From assembly GCA_030407315.1 (NCBI GenBank), contig JALQPE010000460.1, positions 1-64,000 on the forward strand: 64,000 nucleotides of DNA, written 5' to 3'. Positions 1 to 11,733 of the stretch are shown here, in pieces (positions within the stretch are counted from its first letter, which is position 1; every line of letters starts with the position of its first letter). Both the position numbers and the translations under genes were made by a program. Below the pieces are notes generated by a model that saw only the letters and a program-made list of their open reading frames with translations, was not told where the DNA came from and searched no databases. The DNA comes from Asparagopsis taxiformis (Eukaryota; Rhodophyta; Florideophyceae; Bonnemaisoniales; Bonnemaisoniaceae).

Positions 1-140
1 GACGAAGCGCCGATCATAGCAGCAGTCCGGAACGGGGTGAGGACGAAACAAAGCAATGGAAGGCCCCTGCCTAAACCCGAAGGCACTGAAGTTCACCCCC
101 TGAAGGAGTGTAAGAATACTTCTGAGGAACAAAGGACGAT

Positions 141-596
141 TTGTTCAGGAAATTAAGAGCAGATCGGAAGAGCCTCTCTGCGGTGAGAGACCCGTACCCC
201 TCTGAAGGGAGATGGGAAGTGTTATTGCACGACAAGGTCCTCGCGATTGCGCTCGGCGACATAGGGGCTGACTACAGCGCCGTGCCACGCCGACTGGTCC
301 AGAAACTCGTCAAATCTGGATCAGAAATACCCGAATCAGTGCTAGATAACCCACTCAAGCTCAGTGTAGCTGTGAAGCTACCCAAATGGCGACCCAATAA
401 TCGCCACATCGAAGGTTTCCCTATCGATACGATTGAAGCTCCCATGTGGACCCTCTGCCTGCGAAGAGTTGAATTCATCGTCGTGGAGAACGATATGGAA
501 GAGATTTTATTGGGAAGGCCATTACTGAATGCTTGGGATTCGATCTTGGACGTCACTTGGAGGACGTCCGAGACAAATATCACAACGCTGACGTAA
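141..596 (+). pseudogene. gypsy element A gag-C-terminal/retropepsin-like remnant
   Basis: An open stretch of about 150 codons contains the protease-like motif DIGADYSAV followed, roughly 80 residues later, by the flap-to-end block ILLGRPLLNAW typical of retropepsins. The catalytic triplet reads D-I-G rather than the usual D-T/S-G; the intact relatives in this window read DIGS at the same place, so this looks like a lineage trait and not just decay. The TTG at 141 is not a credible start; this is an internal part of a polyprotein running in from upstream. The RT part continues in another frame from about 540. Confidence 0.65.
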
Positions 597-2169
597 GTTC
601 GCTGATGCCAGTCGCTTCCGAAACAGAAAGCAAATCCCTAGTGCTGAACCGATTCAAAGCGTATACAGGGATACGATACAATGACGCCGACTCCGACCCG
701 ATCCCTCTGCCAAATTCCATCGGGGCCAGCATGGGGATAGATTCAGAACAAGACATCGAGGCCGCCATTACAAATACAGTGCGATCTGCAGAAGCGAACA
801 GTATCAGCAAAGAGGGATCCGCTAGGATATCGCGCCTCCTAGCCTCTTACCGTGACGTACTGCGAATCAAACTTGGGCCAGATCCTCCTGCACGAGTTGA
901 GCCCATGCGAATTAAGCTGAAGCAGAATCACAGGCCGACCCGAGCCACCCAGCGGCGCTATGCCCCCCCACAACGCGAGTTTTATATCATCATACTGTTC
1001 GGAGATTGGAGAAGATCGGAGCTATCTATCACAACCCAGCCGCAAGGTGGGCAAGCCCTGCCCTTGCCGTTTTCGAAACCAGGGTCTGAAAAATTCAGGT
1101 TCACGGTAGACCTGCGAGCGCCAAATTCAATGACAGAACCCATCATATCTTCAATGCCGAACCTAGAATGCCTCTTACAGCTCACTGAGGGCAGCAGCGT
1201 ATTCGCCAAAATTGATCTCTGTCACGCATATTGGCAATTACCACTGCACAAAGACTCGCAAGAATGCATGTCAATCCAGACACCCTTGGGTGTCTTCACG
1301 CCAAGACGAGTGCTCCAGGGGAGCACAGACGCGGAAGCCATTTTCAGGCCAGCACCGCGAAAGTATTCGAGTGCCTCTCAGCAAACATGCTGCAATGGCT
1401 CGATGATTTCCTTCTTCACGCCAAGAACGAAGGAATCCTAATTGACATATTGGAGACGTATTTCGCTAGGTGCCGCGAGTTCGGACTCAAGATACATGCA
1501 GAGAAGTCAAAACTGTTTCTCCGCGAGACGAAGTGTTTGCGGAAGAATCATCGACGGAGAAGGGATCCGTTTCGATCCCCGCAGCCTCGCGCTTTACTGA
1601 ACATGTACAGGCCGGAAAAGGCCGGAGACCTTCAGCAGTTCATTTGTGCGACGAGTTGGATGCGCAACAGCATCCCCGAATATGCCACGACCATCGCACC
1701 TCTTCACGAGATAATGGAACTCTGTTACACGAAGGCAAAGAAACGAACTAAACGCGCGGTGCGTAAAATTTCACTGGCAGGGCTATGGGGGAGAGATCAT
1801 GACTGCGCTTTCCAGCAGATCAAAAACTCTATAGCCCAGTCAGTGAAGCTTGCGCACCCGAAACGAGACTCCGATTTGTGTCTATTCTCAGACGCTTCAG
1901 AGTCACATTGGTCATCAGTCCTCACACAAACCAATCGCCTGGGGAGAAACCGCCCAATCGACGAACAGGAACACGCTCCGCTTTCGTTCCTTTCCGGAAG
2001 CTTCAAGGGATCATCCGCTCGATGGAGCATCGTGGAAAAGGAAGCTTTCGCTATTGTCGAATCAATGCAACGGCTGGAATACATTGTGGCTGGACGCGAA
2101 GTCCGTTTGTTTACGGATCACGCTAACCTCATTTACATTTTCGACCCGTCGGGCAGAACCCGGGGCTAG
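533..2169 (+). pseudogene. gypsy element A reverse transcriptase and RNase H remnant
   Basis: Two overlapping frames (533-1441 and 1231-2169) together cover RT and RNase H. Visible RT blocks are FRFTVDLRAPNS, FAKIDLCHAYWQLPL and WLDDFLLHA, where WLDD occupies the YxDD active site. RNase H follows with LFSDASESHW (catalytic Asp), the EAFAIVESMQ helix and LFTDHANLIYIF. A frameshift near 1300-1400 separates the palm blocks and another shift precedes the tether. The aromatic-to-Trp change at the active site also occurs in the intact relatives. The copy cannot make a continuous protein. Confidence 0.85.
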
Positions 2170-2192
2170 CACGTCACACCGCAAACAAACTG

Positions 2193-3878
2193 ATGCGTTG
2201 GGCTTTGAAACTTAGCGGATATCGCTACGTGATCGAACACCTCAGCGGTGAGCGGAACGTGTGGGCAGATATGCTCACAAGGTGGGCTGCAGCCCCGTCG
2301 ACGACCACCCGCAAATCACGAATTTGCCGACTCATGGTCGCTCCGATCACGCCATCTCTTTCTGAAGAACTAGATTGGCCATCCCGAGAGGACATTGCGA
2401 ACGCGCAACGTACCTCTAGCGCCCCACGACCCGGCGGTTTCGAACAAGCTGGGGATATCGTCCAGGACAGGAGAGGGGTTATCTGGATCCCGCCAGACGC
2501 GGATCCCGTTCTGAAACTACGAATCCTAATCGCGGGGCATACGGGATTCGGTGGACACAGAGGTAGCAGGACATCGCTCGCCATCCTTCGTGCGCATTTC
2601 ACTTGGGATGGAATGCCCAAGGATGTCGAAGTCTTCTGCAAGTCATGCTTGCACTGCCTCTCAACGTCGACAGGAAATACCGTACCGCGACCTTTGGGTC
2701 ACAGCTTGCACGCCGAGAAACCGAACCAGATCCTGCATTTTGATTTTTGCTACATCGGGAAAAGCAGCACAGGCGAAATTTACATACTGATATTGAAAGA
2801 TGACCTGAGCTCGTACGTTTGGTTGTTCCCTTCGGCAACTGCAGACGCCGAGCAAGTAGCTGACGCACTCATTGAATGGTTCTCGGCATTCGGAACAGTG
2901 ACGCAATGGATCTCAGACCGGGGATCCCACTTTCGCAATAGCGTCATCCGAGCTATCAGGGAGCGCTTGCATTGCGCCCACCACTTCACACTGGCTTACT
3001 GCCCTTGGACAAACGGTTCCGTGGAAGTGGTATGTCGAGAGCTCATAAGAGCTATGAGAGCGCTCCTTTCGGAGTACCAGTTACCGCAGAGATCGTGGCC
3101 AGCCGTCGTCCGGTTGTCCAGTCGATCCTGAATAACACTCCGCTCCAGCGACTTGGTGGAAAATGCCCACTGACTGCGTTTACACAGCTACCTGCTGACT
3201 CTCCTCTTCTGGCCATTCGTCACCCAACAAAAGAACCAGTTGAAATCCTCCAGATTGAGGAAGTTCGAGCAAAGCAATTGCTGAGAGTCCGCGAGCTGCA
3301 GGACTCAATGGACAGATACACCGAATTTGTCTCTTTCCGTTTCGGCCGCACGCGAGAAGCGTGTGGCATCGCACAACGCCAGGACACACGTTCGCGCGTG
3401 CAATTTCGACGTTGGGGACTTCGTCCTCTGCGGTAAACTGAATCGACATACCGGAAGTAAGCTTTCATTGCGTTGGTATGGACCTCGCCGCATTACTAAG
3501 ACCCTTTCCGATTTCCTCTTCGAAGTGGAAGACCTCCGGACGATGGACAAGTCTGTAATACACGGAACTCGCCTCAAGTTTTTTCGAAACAGTAGCTACA
3601 CAGTCACTGAGGAGCTAATCAATCAACTCTCTTTCCAGGACGGAGAGCTGTGTGTGGTAGAGAATTCTTGGACTTACGGGAGCGCCGAGGAAGGGTAGAA
3701 GTACGAGTTCAATGAAGGGTTTGAGATGAAGATCCCGCCTGGAGGACATCGACGCCCATCCGAAACGACGTCCCCATTCTATTGTCGGAATTCCTAGGTG
3801 AGATACAGACTAATGGGACAGCTCGGCAAAAGCGTATCGCCTCCAAGGTTCTGGGGATGAACAACAGCACGGTATAGA
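2193..3878 (+). pseudogene. gypsy element A integrase with decayed chromodomain-like tail
   Basis: The 2193-3131 frame starts in the RNase H tether (GERNVWADMLTRW) and runs into an integrase: an HHCC zinc finger (HTGFGGHRG ... CKSCLHC) and the core residues in LHFDF, WISDRGSHF and NGSVEVV, giving the D,D,E set. Frameshifts move the reading to 2972-3436 and then 3327-3698, where the GPRRITK segment matches the GPF/Y module. Beyond 3690, scattered frames still resemble the chromodomain tail of the intact relatives (for example FLDLRERRGR and DVPILLSEFL) and end at a stop near 3878. Confidence 0.8.
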
Positions 3879-3905
3879 CGAATCGTGCAATTGTTCATGG
3901 GGGAC

Positions 3906-4370
3906 TGTTCTACCCCTACGTCTCGCGGGTACAGATACTGTATCTTAATCTCGGCTTTACGTAGTGACGAGAAATATCCCTTGAGGATCTTGCGGGCTCC
4001 CCGAGACACTGTAAATCAGGTGAAGGGAGTTACTCGCCCGATCGGCCCCGAAACTGATCTGATGAGCTCGCGTCGAGGCGCGACAGTGATCTCGCTATCA
4101 AGCAGAGACACCGCCTCGAATAATGCGCGGCGGCGAGCGGAGAGATACACTAATAAACTCGCGACGCGCCGTCTCGAGCGAAGGGCGGCGCGGGGTACAT
4201 TCGGGTACCGGTTCACCTTGCCTCGTAGAGAGATTAGTCTGAACTAGCGTGAAATCGCTTCCGCGTACCGCGCGGATCGACCGGAGTGACGCGACCGAAT
4301 TGGCGAGCGAGCAGGCGGTCTACGCGTACAGCCTCAGGTGGAGAACAACTTGTGCTGCTTGCACTATCGT
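3906..4370 (+). repeat. Possible 3' LTR of element A
   Basis: Position follows the end of the pol remains and a G-rich tract. The segment begins TGTTCTACC, carries an AATAAA-like string near 4150 and has no coding potential I can support. There is no second copy in the window, so start, end and identity are inferred from position only. Confidence 0.3.
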
Positions 4371-4762
4371 TCCTGCGCTATAGGCTAGTCCTCGTTCGCA
4401 CCATGATTATGCATGACATTATATTGTACAAATTGTGGAAGTGGGTATTTATTGACTGAGTAGTCACATTGGTGAGTTCAGAGAAAACAACTTTCGATTC
4501 GTCAATCAACGTCAAATGATCGGATGTAGGTGACATACATGACATCAAAAAATTCCGAAAGGTACAATCTGTGGAGTTCAAATTAATCCATTAAGCATGT
4601 GGCACTGGTCTGGGGTGTACTGGAATCTGATGAGCTACTTGATAGCTTCAAAGAATTTCTGAATTTTCGTGCCTTAGTAATGAATGGATCCTGCAGGATC
4701 CATCTTCTCCATGAAGATATCTTTCCAACGTTCTTTGTGGCGGTTCCATACCCAACATAATT
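4371..4762. other. No recognised feature
   Basis: AT-richer sequence between the gypsy remains and the kinase relic. I see no convincing coding frame, RNA or repeat here. Confidence 0.5.
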
Positions 4763-5190
4763 TCAAGAAGTCTTTACCTCATCATTTACATGTTCAGGGA
4801 TCCGAAAAAACATTTGCATTACACCCAACTCGTGGAAAATAAACCCGAGGCTCCAAACACCGACAATTGCTCTGTACGGGCGATACTCAAAAATTTCAGG
4901 ATCAATATGCCATGGTGCCGACCAAGTGCTGTTGGCCTGTGTTGATTGTCTGGACGTTCTCCGATCGACTAACCCCAGCGTCACACACTTTGACGGTAGC
5001 GCAATTGTCCACCAAGAATAAGATCATGCCATATTGCATCCAGCGACGTGTAGACGTGTGAGAGACATACTGACAGTGTAGAGAACGCCGCCGTGTAAAA
5101 CAGCCAATTGGCGAGCAGGACGTGTGTTGAGACAAGTGTCCAAAAATGGGGTAGTGAGGCGCTGAACAGTGCTCTCGACAGTTTATCCAA
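4763..5190 (-). pseudogene. Protein kinase catalytic-domain relic
   Basis: Three minus-strand frames read in order reproduce the C-lobe of a eukaryotic protein kinase. TSLDAIWHDL lies where the catalytic loop (HRDL) should be. VKVCDAGVSRSE matches the DFG segment, with DAG here. VGTMAY and then IDPEIFEYRPY match the activation-segment end (APE-like PEIF). VGVWSLGFIFHEL matches the subdomain IX block DVWSLG. Frameshifts lie near 5060-5100 and at about 4915, the HRD aspartate context is degraded and no N-lobe is recognised. It is a dead fragment of a Ser/Thr or Tyr-like kinase; the subfamily cannot be told. Confidence 0.7.
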
Positions 5191-5265
5191 TGGAAGATTT
5201 CATGGATCTAGCCGCTTCAACCACACTCGACCGCGACACAGAAGTATCACAAGCCGATCGTTATC

Positions 5266-5962
5266 TTAATCTTCCAAAGCGATTGGTTGATGTTCACCGA
5301 TGAAGCACAGCGTATCGACGCCTTTCGAATTCCGCGTCGCGTGCGCATACCTCTTTGCGATGACACATGTGTAATCGTCGCCGTGCTGTAGATAGTTTTC
5401 GCTTATTCGGAAACTTCCCATCAGCTGCTTCACATGATTTGCAGCCAACTCAACTCGGCTTTCCATGCCGCGCAGGAAACACCACACCGTGGTGCCGGTC
5501 ATTATGCAATTGGAGAAGATGTGTGTGGCCGGTCCGATGCTAATGTTGACGAATTGATGAAACATGCATCTGCGGAAAGCAACTTCATTGTGGAAGCCTG
5601 CTCTCATTTATTGGCGACGTGTTTGAGAGCTAGCGATCAAAGGGCGTTTCTCTCGGCGGCTGATGGTTGGGCGTATTGGATTGCGGCTTCGAATACGCCC
5701 TATGGAAGTCATCGTAAACAGTCTTCCTATCAAGTAGCAGCAATTTTCGTTTTGTGGAAACAGCGTATGAAATTATCCTCGTTGCCTGTCGATGAGGATC
5801 GTTTGGATGGATAGTGGCATTGTAAAACGGATTGATTTTGTATTCTGGATCTGATTCTACAGGCGTTGTTGCTACTATAGTAACACCTATAGGTGCCGGG
5901 ACTGATGTGAATATTATTACTCCGTACATCACGACGATGAAGATTCGCAAAACGCCCTTCAT
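5266..5962 (-). pseudogene. Unrecognised broken gene with N-terminal hydrophobic segment
   Basis: Two adjacent minus-strand frames (5962-5630 and 5607-5266) look protein-like. The first begins with ATG and a hydrophobic stretch (IFIVVMYGVIIFTSVPAP) that could be a signal peptide or anchor. The second reads smoothly for over 100 codons but is separated by a stop and a frame change. It lies directly upstream of the kinase relic on the same strand, so it could be the ectodomain part of one receptor-kinase-like gene. That is only inference from position. I recognise no domain. Confidence 0.3.
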
Positions 5963-6589
5963 GCGGTGTTAGTTTCGTTTCAAGTCCCCAGTGAAGCGGG
6001 CGATTTTTCGCTACAACGCGTCGAATTTTGAGCGCTCATGTGCGCTGATCTTTTCGACGCTGTCTATAACTTTAGATATATCTAAGGATATTTCCTTAAC
6101 AAACATCAAGACTCCCGCATTTACACACATCTTGCAAATTGCAGATGGAATCTGTAAGATAGCTCTCTCCACTCAACGGCCATTCTCATCATACATGCTG
6201 GCAACAATTGTGGAATTCAATGCGCGTTGAATGTACATGTACATTTATGCATAAAAGGACGTCCTTTTTACAGAGCAGTGAAGCGTGCGGTTACGGAATG
6301 ATTGGTGGTCATGCCGGGGAAGAGTCGTCTCAACTACTACTGAAGTTGGGGGATCAGGGGAATAGTGATGAATGTTACCGTGTTCCTCCTGCAATATCAG
6401 TCCAAAATACAGCGTCTCCACCCCTCGTATCGCCACCTGACGCGCTCATACGCGCACCTCCCACAGAACTACAAATCCTCGCTCATAGGCTTCAGGGTGC
6501 TGAAGAAGACTACATATGTTTTTGGATGGACTGCAAGCAACGGCAGCAGCAGCTTTGAGCGGCGAATTACTAGTGCTTGCGAAAATGGT
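5963..6589. other. No recognised gene; possible decayed 5' part of the DUF676 relic
   Basis: Overlapping short frames exist on the plus strand (6208-6558, 6365-6601), but none contains a motif I can assign. Their position just upstream of the esterase relic allows them to be its lost N-terminal part. Confidence 0.3.
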
Positions 6590-7117
6590 GAATATGGATA
6601 ACACGCATGATGTTATCGTACGTACGAGTACTCGGAGGCTTGACATTGGCCGAAGATGTGCAAAGAATTGTTGCAGAGAATGACAATTTGGAGGCAATCA
6701 GTCTAATAGCTTTCTCGTTGGGTGGCTTGTATGTGCGTTACGCATCTGCAAAGCTACACAATGAGGAAACAGGTCTGATTGCGGGTTTCATAGGACGCTG
6801 ATTTATCGCGGTTGCAAGTTCGCATTGTGGGGTGTACAAGTTTGATATCAAACATATGTTTATCGGTTCATTCCAGGCGGCTTAATGGGAATGGCGGAAA
6901 AGGTTTTAGGCGAAACAGCGAAGGAGTTGTGACCGAGAGATGAGGATGGATTACTACTCGCCATGTCGAGTGATACTAACATATTGGAATTAGAATTCAT
7001 GTCCGCACTGCGCGCATTTGAGAAGAGGTATTTGTATGCATCTGTTCGAAACGAATTTATTGTCAACTATGGAACAGCAGCGTTTGAACCCTCGGTACCG
7101 ATCTATCACCAACAATA
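6590..7117 (+). pseudogene. DUF676-family serine esterase/lipase relic
   Basis: The frame from about 6607 reads GGLTLAEDVQRIV and then IAFSLGGLYVRYASAKL, matching the nucleophile-elbow region (G-H-S-L-G-G) of DUF676 alpha/beta-hydrolases. The family's next blocks follow: FIAVASSHCGV (compare TPHLGV) after an in-frame TGA at 6799-6801, then after a frame change GGLMGMAEKVLGETAKEL, another TGA at about 6935, and finally MSALRAFEKRYLYASVRNEF. The last blocks match the segment that carries the late catalytic residues in plant members. The order and spacing fit one intronless gene now broken by two stops and at least one frameshift. Family assignment is by recalled motif similarity. Confidence 0.7.
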
Positions 7118-7278
7118 AACAGAAAGGATGCTGTCCAGCAACGATGATTCTAATGTGTTTATCCATACAAATATAGTACGAGAGTGATGATCAAGTGGTA
7201 CGACATTTCAGACTGGGAATTTCAGTAGAGCTCTGAGGTAGGTAACAGATTATAAACTGGTGCGGGAGGATGGGTTTT

Positions 7279-7490
7279 CAGGACAAGCTGTCGGAACTGT
7301 AATTACTCTGTTTTCTTACAGTAAAGTCATCGTTAAGGCGGGTTTTCTTCTTCAGGACAAGCTGTCAGAACTGTAATTACTCTGTTTTCTTACAGCAAAG
7401 TCATCGTTAAGGCGGATTTGTTTCTTTAGGACAAGCTGTGCGAACTGCTATTCTGTTTTCTTACAACAGAGGCAGTTTACCCAGGTTGCT
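7279..7490. repeat. Three tandem copies of a ~71-bp unit
   Basis: The unit begins AGGACAAGCTGT and contains GAACTGTAATTACTCTG and a TTACAGTAAAGTCATCG arm. It occurs near 7279, 7354 and 7428, the last copy diverged. The arm is one half of the palindrome that dominates the next 4 kb, so the array introduces the same sequence family. Confidence 0.75.
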
Positions 7491-7538
7491 TACAGCAAAC
7501 CCGCCTTAACGATGACATTGCTGTAAGAAAACAAAACA

Positions 7539-7624
7539 TTACAGCAAAGTCATCGTAACGATGACTTTGCTGTAAGGAAACAAAACATTACAGCAAAGTC
7601 ATCGTAACGATGACTTTGCTGTAA
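7539..7624. repeat. Two head-to-tail copies of a ~37-bp perfect palindrome
   Basis: Each copy consists of the arm TTACAGCAAAGTCATCGT meeting its reverse complement around a single base. The copies (about 7539-7576 and 7588-7624) are separated by GGAAACAAAACA. Such dyads can extrude as cruciforms. The same arm recurs at least seven more times up to 11.7 kb. Confidence 0.85.
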
Positions 7625-7694
7625 GAAACCATGGTAAACCAACTTCTCTGTAAGCATACGAGAGGGACTGATGTTTCGCACTCGGGAAGAAGAA

Positions 7695-8430
7695 GGAGAC
7701 GATTTCGGACCTCACGAAGAAGACTGCAAAGTGGTCTAGGAGGGTTGGGGTGGGTCTGGGGAGTACTGAAAAGGGTTTTATTCGACCTGAGAGCTGACGG
7801 CTTGCGCGTTGGGGCTGTCAGAACGCATCGATTTTTTGTCCCCAGATTCCCACAACCGGAGATATGATGGCCAAAATTGAACTTTGTTGGAACGAAGTGC
7901 AAGTGGCCTGGGAGGGTTGGGGTGCATCTGGGGAGTACTGAAAAGGGTTTTATTCGCCCTGAAAGCTGGTGGCTTGCGAGGTAGAGCTTCCGGAGATCAC
8001 TATTTTTTGTTCGCCAGATTCCCACAACTGGAGATGTGATGGCGAAAATTGAACTTTGTCGGAACGATGTGGAAGTGATCTGTAAGGGATGGAGTGGCTC
8101 TGGGAAGTACGGGAAAGTGTTCTATGCGTTCGTAAAGCTTCTGGCTTTCACGTTAGGCCTGACATAATGCATCGATTTTTGGTCACCAGATTCTTACAAC
8201 TGGAGATGTGATGGCCAAAATTGAACTTTGTCGGAACGATGTGGAAGTCGTTATTAAGGGTTGAGTTTACTCTCCAGAGCACTGAAACGTGCTCAAATCG
8301 CGCTCAAAGCTTCTGGATTTCACGTTAGGGATGCCAGAATGCATCGATGTTTGGTCATCAGATTCTCACAACTGGAGATGTGATGGCCAAAATTGAACTT
8401 TGTCGGAACGATGTGCAAGTGGTCTGGATG
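7695..8430. repeat. Satellite-like tandem array, ~172-bp unit, about four copies
   Basis: The block TGGCCAAAATTGAACTTTG recurs near 7868, 8040, 8212 and 8386, giving a period of about 172 bp. Each unit also carries a GGGGAGTACTGAAAAGGGTTT-type box and a CACAACTGGAGATGTGATGG box, which become more diverged in later copies. No coding frame spans it. It resembles a decaying satellite. Confidence 0.8.
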
Positions 8431-9374
8431 CCTCCAAGTGGCCGGGAAGCGTACTCTAGACAAGGTTTTGGACCTTGAAGGGGCTCAACTGCACAGTGCT
8501 GATATTGAAATGAAGCATTCATATAGTCCATTTTTTCTTGGACTGCTGGAATCGATTACCGTGGCCTGTGGAGGAGCAATTTAGTTATGTACTAGAGCTA
8601 GAATCATGCCTCAACAAACTCTCTCTCATTTCTCTAGTCCTCCTTCATCATCCCAGCCTCCCTTCCTGTGACGCACCGTGCCTCTGGTCTCACTCCACAC
8701 GCCCCTCCAGAGAATTGAATACCTGCAGGTATATTCGTAGGTATAGTAGAAATGTCTACCACTAGTGGTACAATCGCAGCTGCGATTGTCTACTTATACT
8801 ACCGCCTCTATTTTACTCCATGCATGGCATGCCTACCCTCTTAGGCTAACTTACTTCATAACCATCGATGTAGATTTACACTAAAGTGCACTTATTCATG
8901 AATATCTAGATTCATACTTACTTGAGAGTAGAGTGTATTGTAACGCGTTAACGAATTCGTTGATGGTTTTGTATAGTCAATGTGCTACACAGCACCAGGA
9001 GTATATTTTGCGCACCGATAATCTATGCTTGATATTAATATTAAGCATAGATTCCAATTGGAAAGAACATCCTCTTGTAGCCTCGGAAATTGTGCGAGCA
9101 GTACTTTTTCAGAGGTCCTAGAGGTGTTCACATCGACTCTAGTCCATTTTAGCGAGTTTGAATTTCGACCGCCAGAATCTCTGTCGTGAGAAAATGGTGT
9201 TCGAAATTTGTCGTGCTCCTCGCGCAATACTAAACTTCTGAAGTACTTCAGAATGGGTGAACAAGACAAAGATTGCTCTTCAAAGCCGCCTAAAGTCGTC
9301 GAAACCATCCCTTCGCGATGTTCCCGACTTCACAATTTCAAGCTCACCCTTCCCAAGGTAGGAGAGGGACGAAA

Positions 9375-9626
9375 TTCCCAACCGCTTACAGCCGAAACCG
9401 TTTACCAGGGATGCTTACAGCAAAGTCATCGTTACGATGACTTTGCTGTAAGAAAAGAAAACATTACAGTGTGCGAAGAATTTTTACCGGGTAAAAAATC
9501 ACCAAGAATTTTTTACCGGGTAAAAAATCGTGGCTGCTGTAATGAAACGTTTACCTACAGCAAAGTCATCGTAACGATGGCTTTGCTGTCAGCACCCGCG
9601 GTAAACTGCCTCAGCTGTAAGTGGTC
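9375..9626. repeat. Foldback block 1
   Basis: The outer inverted arms contain CAGCC...CCGTTTACC on the left and GGTAAACTGCC on the right. Inside lie two palindromes built from CAGCAAAGTCATCGT arms (about 9415-9452 and 9556-9590). Between them, CATTACAGT...CTGTAATG brackets TTTTTACCGGGTAAAAAA, itself a dyad, present twice. The structure is nested stem-in-stem. Confidence 0.75.
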
Positions 9627-10326
9627 TGGCCTCACCCTCTCTCTCATGTCTCTTGTCCTCTTTCATCCCAGCCTATCCCAACCTCCCTTCCTGAGCCGAC
9701 TCTGGTGTCACTCCAGCCGACCCTTCAGTCAGTTCAATCCTTGTTTTCCACTGCCATAGTGTACTCATACTACCCTCTTCATGTTGCTGCTTACCTACCC
9801 TCCCATTCTTCCTGATTGTCCTAAAATCCTAGGCTAGCCTACTTACCAACTATGTTCGTATAGCAGATAGCTAGATTGCTAGTACCTCAAATCTATAGTG
9901 TGCTAAAGAGGGCAATTTGGTGTGGTCACTGTGCCACACGACACCAGGAATAGAATTTGGCCACGGATATTCTAGGCTTGATGTCGGAGAGGACGGCTGC
10001 GCCCATGCTCGGAAAAAGTGCCGGGAGTACCTTAAGGTACCTCCGGGAATTCTCAGAGGTTCTGGAGGTTCTCACGCCAACTCTAGTTCATTTTAGCGAA
10101 GTTGAATTTCGGCCGTCAGAATCTCAGTCTTGAGAAAATTGTGGTCAAAACTTTGTGCACTACTGCACACATACCAGGCAGGGCACCCAGACCAGACCGG
10201 GTGAGCACGACGCAGAGTGCTCCCCAACGCCGCCAACAGCCGTCATAATCATCCCTCTGCCATGTTTCCCGCCTTCACAATTCCTTGCTCACCCTTCTAA
10301 AGGGAAGAGGGACGAAGCTCCCTGCC

Positions 10327-10652
10327 GCTTACAGCTGAGGGAGTTTACCACGGATGCTTACAGCAAAGTCATCGTTACGATGACTTTGCTGTAAGAAGAC
10401 GTTTCCATTACAGTGGCCAAGAATTTTTTACCGGGTAAAGAAATCAGGGCTACTGTAATGTTTTGTTTCCTGACAGCAAAGTCATCGTTACGATGACTTT
10501 GCTGTAAGAACACGTTTTCATTACAGTGGCCAGGAATTTTTTACCGGGTAAAGAAATCAGGGCTACTGTAATGTTTTGTTTCCTGACAGCAAAGTCATCG
10601 TTACGATGACTTTGCTGTAAGCATCCGTGGTAAACTGCTCCATCTGTAAGCC
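10327..10652. repeat. Foldback block 2 (three inner palindromes)
   Basis: The left outer arm (GCTTACAG...GTTTACCACGGATGC) is matched by its reverse complement at the right (GCATCCGTGGTAAAC...CTGTAAGC). Inside are three near-identical palindromes with CTTACAGCAAAGTCATCGT-type arms, at about 10357-10395, 10472-10508 and 10583-10620. They are separated by about 75-bp spacers, each containing CATTACAGTGGCC, a TTTTTTACCGGGTAAA dyad and GCTACTGTAATG. The inner repeat has a period of about 112 bp. Confidence 0.8.
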
Positions 10653-11380
10653 GTTGGTCTCAACCCTCGCTCTCATTTCTGTTGTCCTCCTTCGTCATCT
10701 CCACCTCCCTTCCTGCTAAGCACCACGTCTCCAGCGTCACTCCACCCGCCCCTTTCTTGCATGAAATAATTTTCTACTACTGCCATAGTCTACACATACT
10801 ACTGTCTCCATACTTCCATACTTCTAGAAGTATGCAGCTGCATGCCTACCCTTCCATCTCTCCCTCCTGTGCTAGGCTTTGAGCATATGGAACTAGAATA
10901 CTAACTAGATCACTAGAGTACACTACAAATGTAAGTAGCTATGGTTGGTGTGGTACGAAGCACCCTACCTTCTTCATGAGTAAACTTTGCTAGGAGAACC
11001 TCTATGGTCGATTACGGCAAGGAAAACCCCCCGCATGCTCACGAAAATTTCTACAGAAATTTTCCTGATCGTACCTTTCCAGCGGTCTTGGATGTACTCC
11101 AGACCTGGATATCCAAGACCGTAGAACAGCTGTTCTAGCTCTTTTCAGTGAGATCAGATTTCGGCCGTCCGAGTCTCTGCCGTGAGAATATGGTGGCCGA
11201 AATTTTGTGCACTCTTGCCACCATGCCAGGTAGTGAAGCCAGCTAAAACCCGGTTGAGCATGACGCAGGGTGCCTCCCAGAGCCGTCACAAACCGTCCAA
11301 ACTATTCGCTCGCGATGTTCTCGATTTCACACTTCCTTTCCTATCCTTCCAAAGGTGGGAGAGGGACTAAACTCCCAACC

Positions 11381-11733
11381 GCTTACAGGAAAAGCCGTTT
11401 ACCAGAGATGCTTACAGAAAAGTCATCGTTACGATGACTTTTCTGTAAGGAAAGGTTTCCATTACAGTGGCCGGAGAATTTTTTTACCGGGTAAAAAATC
11501 CTGACTGCTGTCATGTTCTGTTTGCTTACAGCAAAGTCATCGTTACGATCACTTTGCTGTAAGGAAACGTTTCCATTACAGTGGCCAAAGAATTTTTACC
11601 GGGTAAAAAAATCATCAAGAATTTTTTCTCCGGGTAAAATTCGTGGCTGCTGTAATGGTTTGTTTCCTCACGGCAAAGTCATCGTTACGATGACTTTGCT
11701 TTCAGTCCTCCGTCGAAACTGCCCCATCTGTAG
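11381..11733. repeat. Foldback block 3
   Basis: Same design as the two preceding blocks. Inner palindromes lie near 11410-11446 (arm with AGAAAAGTCATCG), 11525-11562 (one G-to-C change in the right arm) and 11668-11702 (outer bases changed). The spacers carry TTTTTTACCGGGTAAAAA and a diverged TTTTTTCTCCGGGTAAAA. Compensated and uncompensated changes coexist, so the arms are still drifting. Confidence 0.75.

Larger units (their letters stand above)
1..4370 (+). mobile_element. Decayed Ty3/gypsy-type LTR retrotransposon (element A), 5' end outside the window
   Basis: Protease, reverse transcriptase, RNase H, integrase and chromodomain-like remains follow one another on the plus strand in at least four frames, so the copy is dead. 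It is a divergent relative of the intact elements at 30.3-36.0 and 39.3-45.0 kb: the stretch RIKLGPDPP near the start of its RT matches RIRLGNDPP in those, and both share a Trp in place of the RT aromatic residue before DD. Coding similarity ends near 3878. A purine-rich tract with GGGGGACTG near 3900 could be the polypurine tract before a 3' LTR. The right boundary is approximate because no 5' LTR is present for comparison. Confidence 0.85.
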
